Positions 1 through 8,338 of a stretch of DNA of 32,798 nt are shown here, piece after piece. Each line of letters begins with the position of its first letter. Position 1 is the stretch's first letter. The notes beneath the pieces are model-generated. The model was not told the DNA's origin, did no database searches, and saw only the letters and a list, made by a program, of their open reading frames with translations. Where the stretch lies: assembly GCA_052273485.1 (NCBI GenBank), contig DAVZID010000037.1:1-32798 (forward strand), read 5' to 3'. Made by a program: the position numbers and the translations under genes. The DNA comes from Anthropogastromicrobium sp052273485. Its GTDB lineage: Bacteria > Bacillota > Clostridia > Lachnospirales > Lachnospiraceae.

Positions 1-2
1 CC

Positions 3-110
3 AGCGCGATGTCCACCGACATCAATCTGGTTGCGCTGAAGGTAGCACACCTGGCAACACTTGGCTATAATCTGCACGCACTGGAACATAAGAGCAATTT
101 TTTGAAATAA
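3..110 (+). CDS. 3' end of an unidentified gene (partial)
   Basis: An open frame runs from the window edge to a TAA at 108-110 and is followed at once by a strong intrinsic terminator, which supports a real gene end. Only about 35 residues are visible, ending in EHKSNFLK. I do not recognise the family. An internal ATG lies at 9-11 but has no convincing ribosome binding site, so the reading most likely enters from outside the window. It runs toward the BREX operon, so the two are convergent. Confidence 0.4.
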   Translation, partial: SAMSTDINLVALKVAHLATLGYNLHALEHKSNFLK

Positions 111-119
111 TGTACCTTC

Positions 120-147
120 GAGGAGCCTTGACCGGCTCCTCTTTTTG
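120..147 (+). terminator. Intrinsic terminator of the partial gene
   Basis: An 8-bp GC-rich perfect stem (GAGGAGCC at 120-127, GGCTCCTC at 134-141) with a 6-base loop is followed directly by TTTTT. It lies 10 bases after the stop codon at 110. Confidence 0.85.
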
Positions 148-180
148 TGACATAGGAAACTTCGTCCTATGTCACAAAAA
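142..180. terminator. 16-bp perfect inverted repeat, bidirectional terminator-like
   Basis: Perfect 16-bp arms at 142-157 and 165-180 with a 7-base loop. The arms begin with T5 and end with A5, so on either strand the hairpin carries a U tract. The left arm overlaps the U tract of the preceding terminator. Its position between convergent units fits a two-way terminator; a mobile-element end is an alternative. Confidence 0.65.
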
Positions 181-247
181 AACACTCCGTGGGATGCGCA
201 CTCGCACGAAAAAGAAATATGTCGCAAGCGACCGCGCTCGGCACGAG

Positions 248-305
248 AATGTGCCAAGGCACATTTCATTTAATTGCAAATTGTGCAGATGCCGTCTGCA
301 CAATT
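248..305 (-). terminator. Two hairpins after the BREX operon (weak terminator)
   Basis: On the minus strand, directly after the last stop codon (307), lies an 11-bp perfect stem (279-289 with 295-305, loop 290-294). A second inverted repeat, AATGTGCC/GGCACATT, follows at 248-265. The U tract after the first stem is poor (TTGCAATT), so termination may be weak or the structures may serve RNA stability. The stretch 181-247 holds nothing else I can support. Confidence 0.45.
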
Positions 306-306
306 A

Positions 307-507
307 TCAGCCTAATATCTGCATGTGATAGAGCTTCACTTTTTCCTCGAACGGCAGTCCCAACTTATCAGCCGATACTTCCAGGACTACACCATACCAT
401 TTATTATTGTCGTTGTGCCGCAGCACAGCATTCCAGTCATGCCAGGGATATTCCGGCTCTGTGCCGTACTGCTGGCGTATCCATGTAAATAATTCTTGTC
501 GTGTCAC
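307..507 (-). pseudogene. MmcQ/YjbR-like protein, C-terminally truncated
   Basis: The 66-residue product starts VTRQELFTWIRQQYG and contains EYPWHDW, AVLRH, KWYGVV and DKLGL, the N-terminal half of the MmcQ/YjbR family (CyaY-like fold, function unclear). Family members are about 110-120 residues, so the second half, with the usual paYHmnK-type strand, is absent. I chose the GTG at 507 because GGGGAAG lies 7 bases upstream and family members begin at this residue; the longer frame from 594 crosses a hairpin. It is the last gene of the BREX-oriented operon, 92 bases after the preceding gene. It may be a relic, or a minimal version kept by the locus. Confidence 0.55.
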
Positions 508-538
508 TCCATCGCTTCCCCGCTGTTTTATGTGTGGT

Positions 539-563
539 TTTGTGCAACAACCTGTTGCACAAA
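539..563. repeat. 10-bp perfect inverted repeat between two small genes
   Basis: TTTGTGCAAC at 539-548 pairs with GTTGCACAAA at 554-563 around a 5-base loop. There is no T tract on either side, so it is not a standard terminator. Its outer arms (TTGTGCA ... TGCACAA) match those of the hairpin at 279-305, so the YjbR-like fragment is bracketed by two related palindromes. Confidence 0.6.
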
Positions 564-599
564 TTCTTGCCTCAGATAACTCTCCACGCTGCATTGATA

Positions 600-938
600 T
601 CAGAAATCATCCAGCGCAGCATCTACCTCTTCCAGCCGATCAATCCAACCCAGGTCAGATTTTTTCTTGGTTGCTGGTCTTTTCTTATCACCACCAACCA
701 CTTCAAACCGTTTTTCTTCCGTCCCGAACAGACCTTTCACCTGAATTCTGAAATCCGGCTTGTTATTAGTCAGTCCCTGCATGAGCTGCACATTCCTGTA
801 TCTGGGCAGGAGGATTTGACAAATAATCTGAATGTCTTGCTCCTTAACACAGGGAGCCGCCATAAACTTTTTCGTTATGTAAGGCTTTATATCTGCCAGC
901 ACCTGCGGCATAGAGGCTTTTCTTCTAACAACGGTCAT
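600..938 (-). CDS. Hypothetical 112-aa protein at the end of the BREX operon
   Basis: The start at 938 (MTVVRRKAS) is preceded by AAGGGGG 7 bases upstream; the longer frame from 965 lacks such a site. The product is basic and soluble, with no membrane segment and no motif I recognise. A lysine-rich linker (KKRPATKKK) separates the body from a short acidic tail ending DAALDDF. It begins 55 bases after the ABC-type ATPase gene and shares its direction, so co-transcription is likely. Function unknown. It could be a third component of the nuclease/ATPase module or an unrelated rider. Confidence 0.6.
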   Translation of the reverse strand: MTVVRRKASMPQVLADIKPYITKKFMAAPCVKEQDIQIICQILLPRYRNVQLMQGLTNNKPDFRIQVKGLFGTEEKRFEVVGGDKKRPATKKKSDLGWIDRLEEVDAALDDF

Positions 939-992
939 AATAATCCCCCTTTCACAAACCTTCATGCAACAAAAATATTCCCGTGCTGGTTA

Positions 993-2603
993 TTATTGTA
1001 GGCTAATACCTAATCCGCTTAATAACTTCATAAACGCTGGCAATTCCTCTGCTCCTAATATTTTATTAGAGTGGTGACCTGTATAATCAATCGCATTGAT
1101 TCCGGCCATTTTCACATATTTATCTTTTTCTTCGGCCTTTAATGTCGTCGTTAAAATGCACTGGCGTTTTAGTTCAGATAACAATGCCAAAACACGTTCT
1201 TCCTTCTCCGTTGACAAATCTTCCGCACGAAAGGAATCCATTATAATTGGGCAAGAATGCTTCGTTAATTTAGCAATGCTAATCAATCTTGCAATGTAAT
1301 ATACTGTTTCCTCACTTCCAGATACAACTGAACCTCTTTTGGTAAACAGATCATCGTATAATTGCTTGCTTTCGATATCTATTTTCCCCTTCACCTGATT
1401 CATTTCTTCTACTATCGCTTCGTAAAAATCTTGTTGTGCCTTTTTTGAATCCTCTGTCTGTTTCTTTCCTGCTTTAACTTTTTGCTTTATGTCATCAATG
1501 GCTTCATCAATTTTTTGTACCTTATCTTCAATTTCTGCAATACTACTAACACCATTTTTATATGCCACTATGTTCTCGATTGTAATGTCTTCATCTTGCA
1601 TTATCTCTTCAATTTGTTGCTGCATGGAAGAGATTTCAAAATCATACTTTTCTATTTCTTCCGTATATGCACTAATCCGTTCTTCAATAGACGCGATTAT
1701 CTGCGATCTCATTTCAGGGGTAGACACATCAAACGAGTATGTAATTTTTCCCTTGCCTTTATATACAATATGCGTAGAGTCACAATCCATACAACGGAGT
1801 TCTCCCACCTCAATATTACGATTAAGGGAACGAAGCTCTTTTAATGTTCCATTCCATAAGCTTCTCTTTGTTGCCAGCTTGTTTCTCATTTTACGTAAAT
1901 CAGATATTTTGCCAGTTATTTCTTCCATTTCGCATATTCTATTTTGAAATGCTACTTTGTCTTGAATTCGGCTCAAATATTCTTTCGCCGGTGTCGATGT
2001 TTTATAAAATTCACTGATTTTCAGCTGTTCCTTACGTTTTGCTTCTAATTCCTTAATTTGATTTTTAAGTCGAGTTATCTCATTTGCCGAGAGCGTAGAT
2101 TCAGTTTCTCCCGCATAAAAGCAAACCATATCCTTGAAGTTGTCCTTGTGATAGAAACCAGAATTAAAAATTGTTGATGTATCTTTTCCATCTTGCCCAA
2201 CAAAGAACATCTGGGCGTATAGTTCCATGTCAACAGTTCTCTTGTTGCCATTCAAAGATATTTGAGGTAACGAAAATACATTGTTATTCCAAAAATTCTT
2301 AAATTCAGCAGTGTCTTCAAAAATTCTAATATCACCTGAGCAAGATACGATGTAGGAGTCGCCTCTTCTCACTACAATATAGATCTTATTATTTTCTTCA
2401 AATTCCAAATAGTAATAATATTCCTTATAATTGAATGAGCTCGGAAAAATCGGTTTGTTTCCGATAGTATACAGCATTGATTGAATCACTATCGTTTTTC
2501 CCTTATTATTTTCGTCGCTAAATATGATATTGATCCCGTCAGAAAATCCGCTTTCGATATATGCCTCATCAGTATTTCCCAGCCCCACTTTAATAATTTT
2601 CAT
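993..2603 (-). CDS. SMC/ABC-type coiled-coil ATPase, partner of a nuclease
   Basis: The 536-residue protein has an N-terminal ATPase half with a degenerate P-loop (SDENNKGKT, residues 29-37), coiled-coil stretches at about 175-245 and 305-410, and a CMDC pair at 271-274 that may be half of a zinc hook. The C-terminal half has an ABC-like signature (SGSEETVYYIARL, 428-440) and a Walker B-like strand (CPIIMDSFRAED, 451-462). This is the RecN/SMC-like layout of ATPases paired with effector proteins in ABC-three-component-type conflict systems. The ATG overlaps the stop of the upstream nuclease gene (ATGA at 2600-2603), so the two are translationally coupled, with AAGGAGG upstream. Its GC is about 35% by hand count of one line, well below sampled brxL. 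ATPase class is fairly sure; the defence role is inferred. Confidence 0.7.
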   Translation of the reverse strand: MKIIKVGLGNTDEAYIESGFSDGINIIFSDENNKGKTIVIQSMLYTIGNKPIFPSSFNYKEYYYYLEFEENNKIYIVVRRGDSYIVSCSGDIRIFEDTAEFKNFWNNNVFSLPQISLNGNKRTVDMELYAQMFFVGQDGKDTSTIFNSGFYHKDNFKDMVCFYAGETESTLSANEITRLKNQIKELEAKRKEQLKISEFYKTSTPAKEYLSRIQDKVAFQNRICEMEEITGKISDLRKMRNKLATKRSLWNGTLKELRSLNRNIEVGELRCMDCDSTHIVYKGKGKITYSFDVSTPEMRSQIIASIEERISAYTEEIEKYDFEISSMQQQIEEIMQDEDITIENIVAYKNGVSSIAEIEDKVQKIDEAIDDIKQKVKAGKKQTEDSKKAQQDFYEAIVEEMNQVKGKIDIESKQLYDDLFTKRGSVVSGSEETVYYIARLISIAKLTKHSCPIIMDSFRAEDLSTEKEERVLALLSELKRQCILTTTLKAEEKDKYVKMAGINAIDYTGHHSNKILGAEELPAFMKLLSGLGISLQ

Positions 2604-3628
2604 GGAAGCACTCCCTCCTTAATCTTTGCTATAAAATACTTGAGTGATAACACATCGAAGTTAGGGCATTCATCAATTACGACAGCATCAATTTGCTGGA
2701 AGATAAAATCAATATTCCTGTTCGGGTATTTCATTAGCAAAGTATATATTTCTTCAAATAATTTCCAAAAACCCTGTCCAGCGGAGTTATTGAATAACGC
2801 CATACATAAAGATCGCTGGCATTGTTCAATCATTGATTGCCTCTGCTCTTCAGGAAATTTTGAAACTATCCCAATAAACGGTGTAGGAACTCCCCTTTCA
2901 AGAGGATTACTGTTAATAATTCTTTGTAGAACAAGCAATCTGATTTCTGATGTTGTCAGGTGACGACCATACGAAAGCACTTCATCAATACGATCTATCA
3001 CAACTCCTTCAACAATCGTATTTTTCTTTTCTGATTGTTTATTCCTGATTTCATTAAAAATAGCAATCAGTTCAGAATCTGATGGAACTATTTTGGGATG
3101 ATTACTAATAATCGCCTTAATATAATCTACCGGTTCTTTATCATCCACAACAAACCAAACCAAATTTAGAAACTTTTCTAATGATTCATCCGTTATCTTA
3201 TCTGATTCGATATATTTCTTTTCCGTGCATTCTTCTTTCAGACCTGAAAGTACGCTTTTCAAAGCCTTAGGAGTAATATTGGTGGACTGAAAGACATTCT
3301 GTTTAGCATCAATCCTAAAAGTATCCGGAACGCCGCCTAAGAAAATAATATATGTAAAAAAATCAAAATCGCTCACATGGTTTTTATAGAGCGTAACAAG
3401 CTCCCGACCGATTGTTTTCGCGGAACCGGTTTTTAATGCCTTTGATTGGACATCCCAAAGCTTTCTTGCCATTCTGTCCATTCCTGTAATATCATTAAAG
3501 AAATCCACGACAAAATAGTTAATTTGCGAACTATCTTCCCGAAAATTCAAAAGATAAAGCATCGCCTTTGTCTCAAAGTCAGCACCTGATTTTCTTAATT
3601 TTTCCGAAGATTGCACCTTATACGGCAT
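2600..3628 (-). CDS. Putative PD-(D/E)xK nuclease (DUF4297/Cap4-like N-terminus)
   Basis: The 342-residue product begins with a restriction-endonuclease-like pattern: GADFET (Glu19), FFNDITGMD (Asp46 or Asp51) and WDVQSKA (Gln61-Lys63). This matches the E...D...QxK arrangement of DUF4297/Cap4-type DNA-cutting domains. The remaining 250 residues are helical and unrecognised, and may contact the ATPase encoded next. I chose ATG 3628 because AGAAGG lies upstream; a GTG at 3640 has no site. It starts 33 bases after brxL ends and overlaps the ATPase gene by 4 bases, so it sits in the BREX transcript. GC is about 33% in a sampled line. The nuclease call rests on motifs only and needs a profile search. 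Confidence 0.55.
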   Translation of the reverse strand: MPYKVQSSEKLRKSGADFETKAMLYLLNFREDSSQINYFVVDFFNDITGMDRMARKLWDVQSKALKTGSAKTIGRELVTLYKNHVSDFDFFTYIIFLGGVPDTFRIDAKQNVFQSTNITPKALKSVLSGLKEECTEKKYIESDKITDESLEKFLNLVWFVVDDKEPVDYIKAIISNHPKIVPSDSELIAIFNEIRNKQSEKKNTIVEGVVIDRIDEVLSYGRHLTTSEIRLLVLQRIINSNPLERGVPTPFIGIVSKFPEEQRQSMIEQCQRSLCMALFNNSAGQGFWKLFEEIYTLLMKYPNRNIDFIFQQIDAVVIDECPNFDVLSLKYFIAKIKEGVLP

Positions 3629-3661
3629 AAGCAAAAACACCTTCTTTCATTCAGAAACCTG

Positions 3662-5782
3662 TTACTCTACCCCCAACGCCTTAAATACCGCATCTTCCGC
3701 ACTGCTGTAGAAAATCAGATTAAAGCTCCCCACCAGCTCCGGCGGCACGGTGCCAAGGTCTGCTGCACTGGTAATCGGAAGCAGCACTTTCTTTGCTCCG
3801 CTATCGAGGCACACCTGCAAACTATTGGCAAGTTCGTCCACTTTCAGAATCGTGCCGCTAATACTGATTTCTCCCAGCACGGCAAGTGTACTGACCGTAG
3901 GCCGTCCAAGAGCGATGCTGCATAGTGCAATCAATGTAGGCAATGCCAGCTTTCCAGTCATGCCAATGCCCTGCAAATCCTGATAGTTGATGATGTAATC
4001 CCGCATCGCGGTGCTGATGCTGCCACTGATACGATTTCCGTTTGCTTTCAGGAAATTGAACGCCGTATTCGTGGATTCCTTGCAATCACGGTCGCTGCCA
4101 AGGCCAGTGCGCTCAAATTTTCCGTTGCCGAGCAGCATCTGGCTTTCAAGGCGGAATACGCCGATCATACCGGACTTGCCCTGACTTACGGTATATACCT
4201 GTCCCGGATTGCAGATACCATCGGGGATGAGCTTTCCACCGCCCTGCTCTGGCACGGAAACAAATTTTTCTTCAAAGGTATCAAGGTCGATATAGCTGAA
4301 GTTCACATCATAGAACTCCATTCCACCCAGCTTTTTCAGCTGTTCCTTGACACGACGGCGCATTTCCAGCGCAAATACAAGAATTTCTTCAATCTGTTCC
4401 TTCGTGAACTCTCCATCGGGATAAAGCAATTTCACATAGCCGCCTACAATCTTGCGGACAGCAATCGTATCGCGCTGGTTCAGATTCTTTCCAAGGCGGA
4501 AATACTTATCCAACGCATCACCATACTGTTCTTTCCGCAGTTCTCGGATAAACTCTGCCAAGTAATCCGTGATAAAGCCGTAGTCGTTGGTGAAATGCTC
4601 CGGACGGAACTTCGGAATCTCCCAGCCTGGAATGTAACAATGCAGACGGTCAAGAAAGGCTGTATCCGTTCCCATCTCCGGCGGAAACGGATCAAACAGG
4701 GAGGAAGTCTTGAGCAACACATCCACGCTCTGATTGATGTTTCCTACAAAGACCATAGATGCCGATGCTGCCTTTTCCTCTTTGCCACGGGCAAAGGAGC
4801 CGGAAGCCATATAGTCTTTCATAATCTGAATGCCGTCTTTGTCCTTAAACTTGATTCCGGCAACCTCATCAAAGGCAACGCAGTCCCATAATCCTACCAA
4901 CCCTACGGTTTTGCGCCCCATATTGTAAAACAGATTTGCAACGGTCGTCTGACCACCAGATACCAGGATACTGTTCGGGCTGATTTCTTTATAGATATGG
5001 GACTTGCCTGTGCTGCGCGGCCCCAACTCGCAGAGATTGAAGTTGTTCTCCACCAACGGCAACATACGCGCAAGCAGCAACCACTTTTCCCGATTGTTCA
5101 GCTGTTCTGGCTCATATCCGCAGGAACGCAGCATAACATCCATCCACTCTTCCTGTGTGAATGCCTTGCGTCCCTCACGAACTTCTTCAATGTCGATATG
5201 GGGCATCTGAATCGGAGTCAGCTTATGGATGCTGATGGGAGAGATATCCTTCTGCTTTTTCTGTTTAGAAGAAATCGGTTGTCCATCTATATCTGTAATT
5301 CCAAAGCTGCTGTCTCCCTCAGACTCATATTCCAGCTGCACGATGCACCAGATACCGCCGCAAAGCAGCCGGTCATATTTTTCCGGATAATCATCTGTAA
5401 TCGGCACATTGGTGAGGCCAAGGTTAGAGAACTCTGCAAAAAAGCAATCCTTTTTGATATCCAGATGCACGGTCACCATATCAATAATGGTATGGCTCCC
5501 GTTCTTGCGCAGTTGTGAGAGAATTTTTTGAGCCTCATCCGGGCGGACAAAGTTGTCTGCCAGAATACGTTTCACATTCTGAACGCCCTGCTCAATGATT
5601 GCCTCATCGTCTGAACTACAATATTGACCCAGCAGGAACTCCAGCACATAGACCGGAACATTTGCTCCTTCTTTTATTTTCTTTGTCAGGTCTTTGCGGA
5701 CGATCCGACCGTCAAAGTTGCTACGCAGCTTTCGACGCAGTTCTTCACGGGTATCGTCTACCGCCATATCTATCATTTCCAT
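3662..5782 (-). CDS. brxL: BREX type 1 AAA+ Lon-like protein BrxL
   Basis: The 706-residue protein carries a P-loop, GPRSTGKS (254-261), in an AAA+ domain, with the Walker B-like segment WDCVAFDEVAG following. A C-terminal Lon-like domain contains GMTGKLALPT and AKKVLLP. The Lon catalytic serine is not evident where GxSxG would be expected, which agrees with BrxL acting as a DNA-bound AAA+ machine rather than a protease. BrxL ends type 1 BREX operons and takes part in blocking phage replication. It follows pglZ by 23 bases. The start ATG lies 7 bases after AGGA and 12 after GGAGG. Length and position are typical. Confidence 0.93.
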   Translation of the reverse strand: MEMIDMAVDDTREELRRKLRSNFDGRIVRKDLTKKIKEGANVPVYVLEFLLGQYCSSDDEAIIEQGVQNVKRILADNFVRPDEAQKILSQLRKNGSHTIIDMVTVHLDIKKDCFFAEFSNLGLTNVPITDDYPEKYDRLLCGGIWCIVQLEYESEGDSSFGITDIDGQPISSKQKKQKDISPISIHKLTPIQMPHIDIEEVREGRKAFTQEEWMDVMLRSCGYEPEQLNNREKWLLLARMLPLVENNFNLCELGPRSTGKSHIYKEISPNSILVSGGQTTVANLFYNMGRKTVGLVGLWDCVAFDEVAGIKFKDKDGIQIMKDYMASGSFARGKEEKAASASMVFVGNINQSVDVLLKTSSLFDPFPPEMGTDTAFLDRLHCYIPGWEIPKFRPEHFTNDYGFITDYLAEFIRELRKEQYGDALDKYFRLGKNLNQRDTIAVRKIVGGYVKLLYPDGEFTKEQIEEILVFALEMRRRVKEQLKKLGGMEFYDVNFSYIDLDTFEEKFVSVPEQGGGKLIPDGICNPGQVYTVSQGKSGMIGVFRLESQMLLGNGKFERTGLGSDRDCKESTNTAFNFLKANGNRISGSISTAMRDYIINYQDLQGIGMTGKLALPTLIALCSIALGRPTVSTLAVLGEISISGTILKVDELANSLQVCLDSGAKKVLLPITSAADLGTVPPELVGSFNLIFYSSAEDAVFKALGVE

Positions 5783-5805
5783 ACGGAATTCCTGCCTCCT
5801 CTGTA

Positions 5806-8328
5806 TCAGAATCCGAATCCAAAGTCATCCGCAAAGGCAATGTCCATGATAACAGGCTGCCTCCACTGCTCCAGACCGCTTTCTTCGTCATAAACCACAA
5901 GGTAATATTGCTTGTCCTTGTCGTATTTCTTATTCTTGAATGTGAACCGCATCCGGAAGATACGCTTCTGCGCATTTTCCTCACGACTGTCCGCCACATA
6001 ACTGTTTTCGTTCGAGATTTTCTCATTGTCTTCCGAGAGGAAGAAAATGCGGTACTTTGCCGCTTTTACAGTATCACTGACGGCATCCGACTGGATAAAG
6101 TCCATGGAAGTGATCAGGTTCGTAATCTTATGGACGATGCTGACCAGAGCAATCTCTGCATTCTTTGTTTCCATGTGACCGCGTTCCATCTTAAATTCCA
6201 GCACCGGCACCAGCATTTCCTGTGGTGAGGAACCGCCATGCACGAAGTTTGCACCGCCTCCAGCCACCTTAAAGACATTGCTGCTGACAGGATAGGAGAC
6301 CACCTTGCTGTCCTCATTCCCCAGAACGCGTCCCATGCTCATATGATGGATGCCGTCATTTTCCAGTTCCGCCTTGGAAACAATAAATCTGCGATTGACA
6401 AATGCTTTGTCCGCGCTTTTCCCGGAAATCTTGTCACTTTCTGTCAACTTATCACGCTTGTAAATAAAGCCATGATCGGCAGTGACGATAAAATGATAGG
6501 TGTTGCCGCTGACGGAGATTCGATGAATCAAATCCATAATTTCCTGAACGGCTTCCTCACACGCATGAAACACCTCATCCTCGGTATTAGCCTTGTCTCC
6601 ACGCGCGTCGATCTGATTATGATATACATAGATAATCTGACGTTTTGTCAGCACATCTCGCAGCTCTGCCACTTTCAGATTTTTGATATCATCGAACTGT
6701 ACACAGACACTATCCGAGTTATAGCTTTGCAGCACCTGCTGCCGACCTGCCAGATTATCGCAAAGGATACCATCTACCAGCACCTGGAAGTCATCCGTCA
6801 TCTCCAGTGTTTTATGCGGCAAAAGTGCTGCCATACCGAGCCTCGTATAAGACGGAAGAACACTCAACTGTACAGAAAGTTTTGCCGTGCATTTCGGGTC
6901 ATCCTGCATTCTAGCAAACAACTCCTGTCCTACCTCGTAACGCATGGCATCCGAAATAATGACCACGGTACGTTCTTTGGTATAGCGCAGGTTGGCATTG
7001 TAAAACTCCCGCTGCAACGGAATTGCCGAAAATGCGGCATCCTGCTGGATTCCAGCATTCCAGGCAGGAAGCAGGCAGGCCAGATATTCATTCGTGTAGA
7101 TATTTTCCACCAGTTCCCGAAGCGGCTCAAAGCTTTCCGTACTCTCCAGCTGGTCGTAGTAATAGTAGAATTTCCGATACTGCTGATCCATCTGATAATC
7201 CGCAGCAAGATATCGGTCGATAATTGGCTTTAAGCCATCTGCTGCATGGTAATCCGCTTCCTTCACCATGCTGTACGCACTGGAAAGCAGCTGATATGTC
7301 TTCCCGGTCTTTCTTCCAAAGTGCATTTTAGCCCGTTTTTCACAGAGTTCCGGAATGGTAAATCCGTTTACGATTGCACCAATATCTTCCGAAACAAGTC
7401 TGCCAATGAGCCACTTTACCAACACCTGATCCACGGCAAGGAAAGTATCGCACTCTACCAAATCGTCCACTCGCATTCCTGCAAATGCCGAAAGAACATT
7501 CAGCCCTTTGGCAACGTGCGCCGACAGAGCATCGTATTTGTCCCTGTACAGAACGCTGTTCATCAGGCTATCGAGGAATGCGATAATATTGCCTGACTTG
7601 TAGGAGACAAAGCTCTTCCATGCTGCCGGAAGCTCTGCCTGCACATATCGCCCAGTATAAGTAACGAACAATGTTACCAGCAGCCGTTCCAAACTCTGTT
7701 TTGTATCGGTGTATCCGAAATGCTGCTCACAGAGCTGCCAGAACGCAGACAGCAGGTCGTATTTTTCAAACTCCTGCAAGAAAGCATTATCCACCAGCTC
7801 ACCATCCATCAACACGATGCGCACGACTTCCTCAAAAGAGCAGGTACGCGCCTTGCAGACTGCACTCAGCAGGCCGACAAGGATATTTTCTTTATTAAAG
7901 TTCTCGATTTCCAAATCATAGAACCGCTGAGTACGCTCCTTGTTGGCGAAAAACTTGATGTGCTTCTCAATATCCGGCTTATACTTTTCCTCAATACCCA
8001 GGTCAACCGACAGCAGGGAGGCACGGTCGGCAAAGAACCGCCTGGAATACAGCATTGTGTCTTCCAGATGGTTGTCCCTTACATCCGGTTTGGGGAACGG
8101 TGCATAGATCAGATAATTCGTGGTCTTATCCACACGCTCCAGAAAATATTTTGTATAGAACTGGTTATCCGGCTGGAGATGATAGATCTTCGCATTCTGA
8201 AGCTCCACCGTCTCCATATCCTCGGCAAATTCTGCCTTGTCATCGTACCAGAAAACCAGTTTCCGGGTCTCCCCGGTAAATTCCGCATTCAGGCGGTCTA
8301 TAATTTGTTTCAGGTTCAATTCTGCCAT
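5806..8328 (-). CDS. pglZ: BREX type 1 alkaline-phosphatase-like protein PglZ
   Basis: The 840-residue protein has the alkaline phosphatase superfamily core that defines PglZ: VVIISDAMRYEVGQEL (metal-binding Asp, roughly residue 455) and FIVTADHGFIYKRD (Asp-His pair, roughly residue 610). The N-terminal part (YDDKAEF..., residues 1-300) matches type 1 PglZ in length and style. PglZ is essential for both host modification and phage exclusion in BREX; its exact chemistry is unsettled. The gene follows the AlbA_2 regulator by 10 bases. No frame damage is seen. Confidence 0.93.
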   Translation of the reverse strand: MAELNLKQIIDRLNAEFTGETRKLVFWYDDKAEFAEDMETVELQNAKIYHLQPDNQFYTKYFLERVDKTTNYLIYAPFPKPDVRDNHLEDTMLYSRRFFADRASLLSVDLGIEEKYKPDIEKHIKFFANKERTQRFYDLEIENFNKENILVGLLSAVCKARTCSFEEVVRIVLMDGELVDNAFLQEFEKYDLLSAFWQLCEQHFGYTDTKQSLERLLVTLFVTYTGRYVQAELPAAWKSFVSYKSGNIIAFLDSLMNSVLYRDKYDALSAHVAKGLNVLSAFAGMRVDDLVECDTFLAVDQVLVKWLIGRLVSEDIGAIVNGFTIPELCEKRAKMHFGRKTGKTYQLLSSAYSMVKEADYHAADGLKPIIDRYLAADYQMDQQYRKFYYYYDQLESTESFEPLRELVENIYTNEYLACLLPAWNAGIQQDAAFSAIPLQREFYNANLRYTKERTVVIISDAMRYEVGQELFARMQDDPKCTAKLSVQLSVLPSYTRLGMAALLPHKTLEMTDDFQVLVDGILCDNLAGRQQVLQSYNSDSVCVQFDDIKNLKVAELRDVLTKRQIIYVYHNQIDARGDKANTEDEVFHACEEAVQEIMDLIHRISVSGNTYHFIVTADHGFIYKRDKLTESDKISGKSADKAFVNRRFIVSKAELENDGIHHMSMGRVLGNEDSKVVSYPVSSNVFKVAGGGANFVHGGSSPQEMLVPVLEFKMERGHMETKNAEIALVSIVHKITNLITSMDFIQSDAVSDTVKAAKYRIFFLSEDNEKISNENSYVADSREENAQKRIFRMRFTFKNKKYDKDKQYYLVVYDEESGLEQWRQPVIMDIAFADDFGFGF

Positions 8329-8338
8329 ATTCGATCTC

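Noticed and set aside
6238..7233. Plus-strand open frame of 331 codons antisense to pglZ
   Set aside because: The composition is that of a reversed coding strand and no family motif is seen; pglZ is certain on the other strand.
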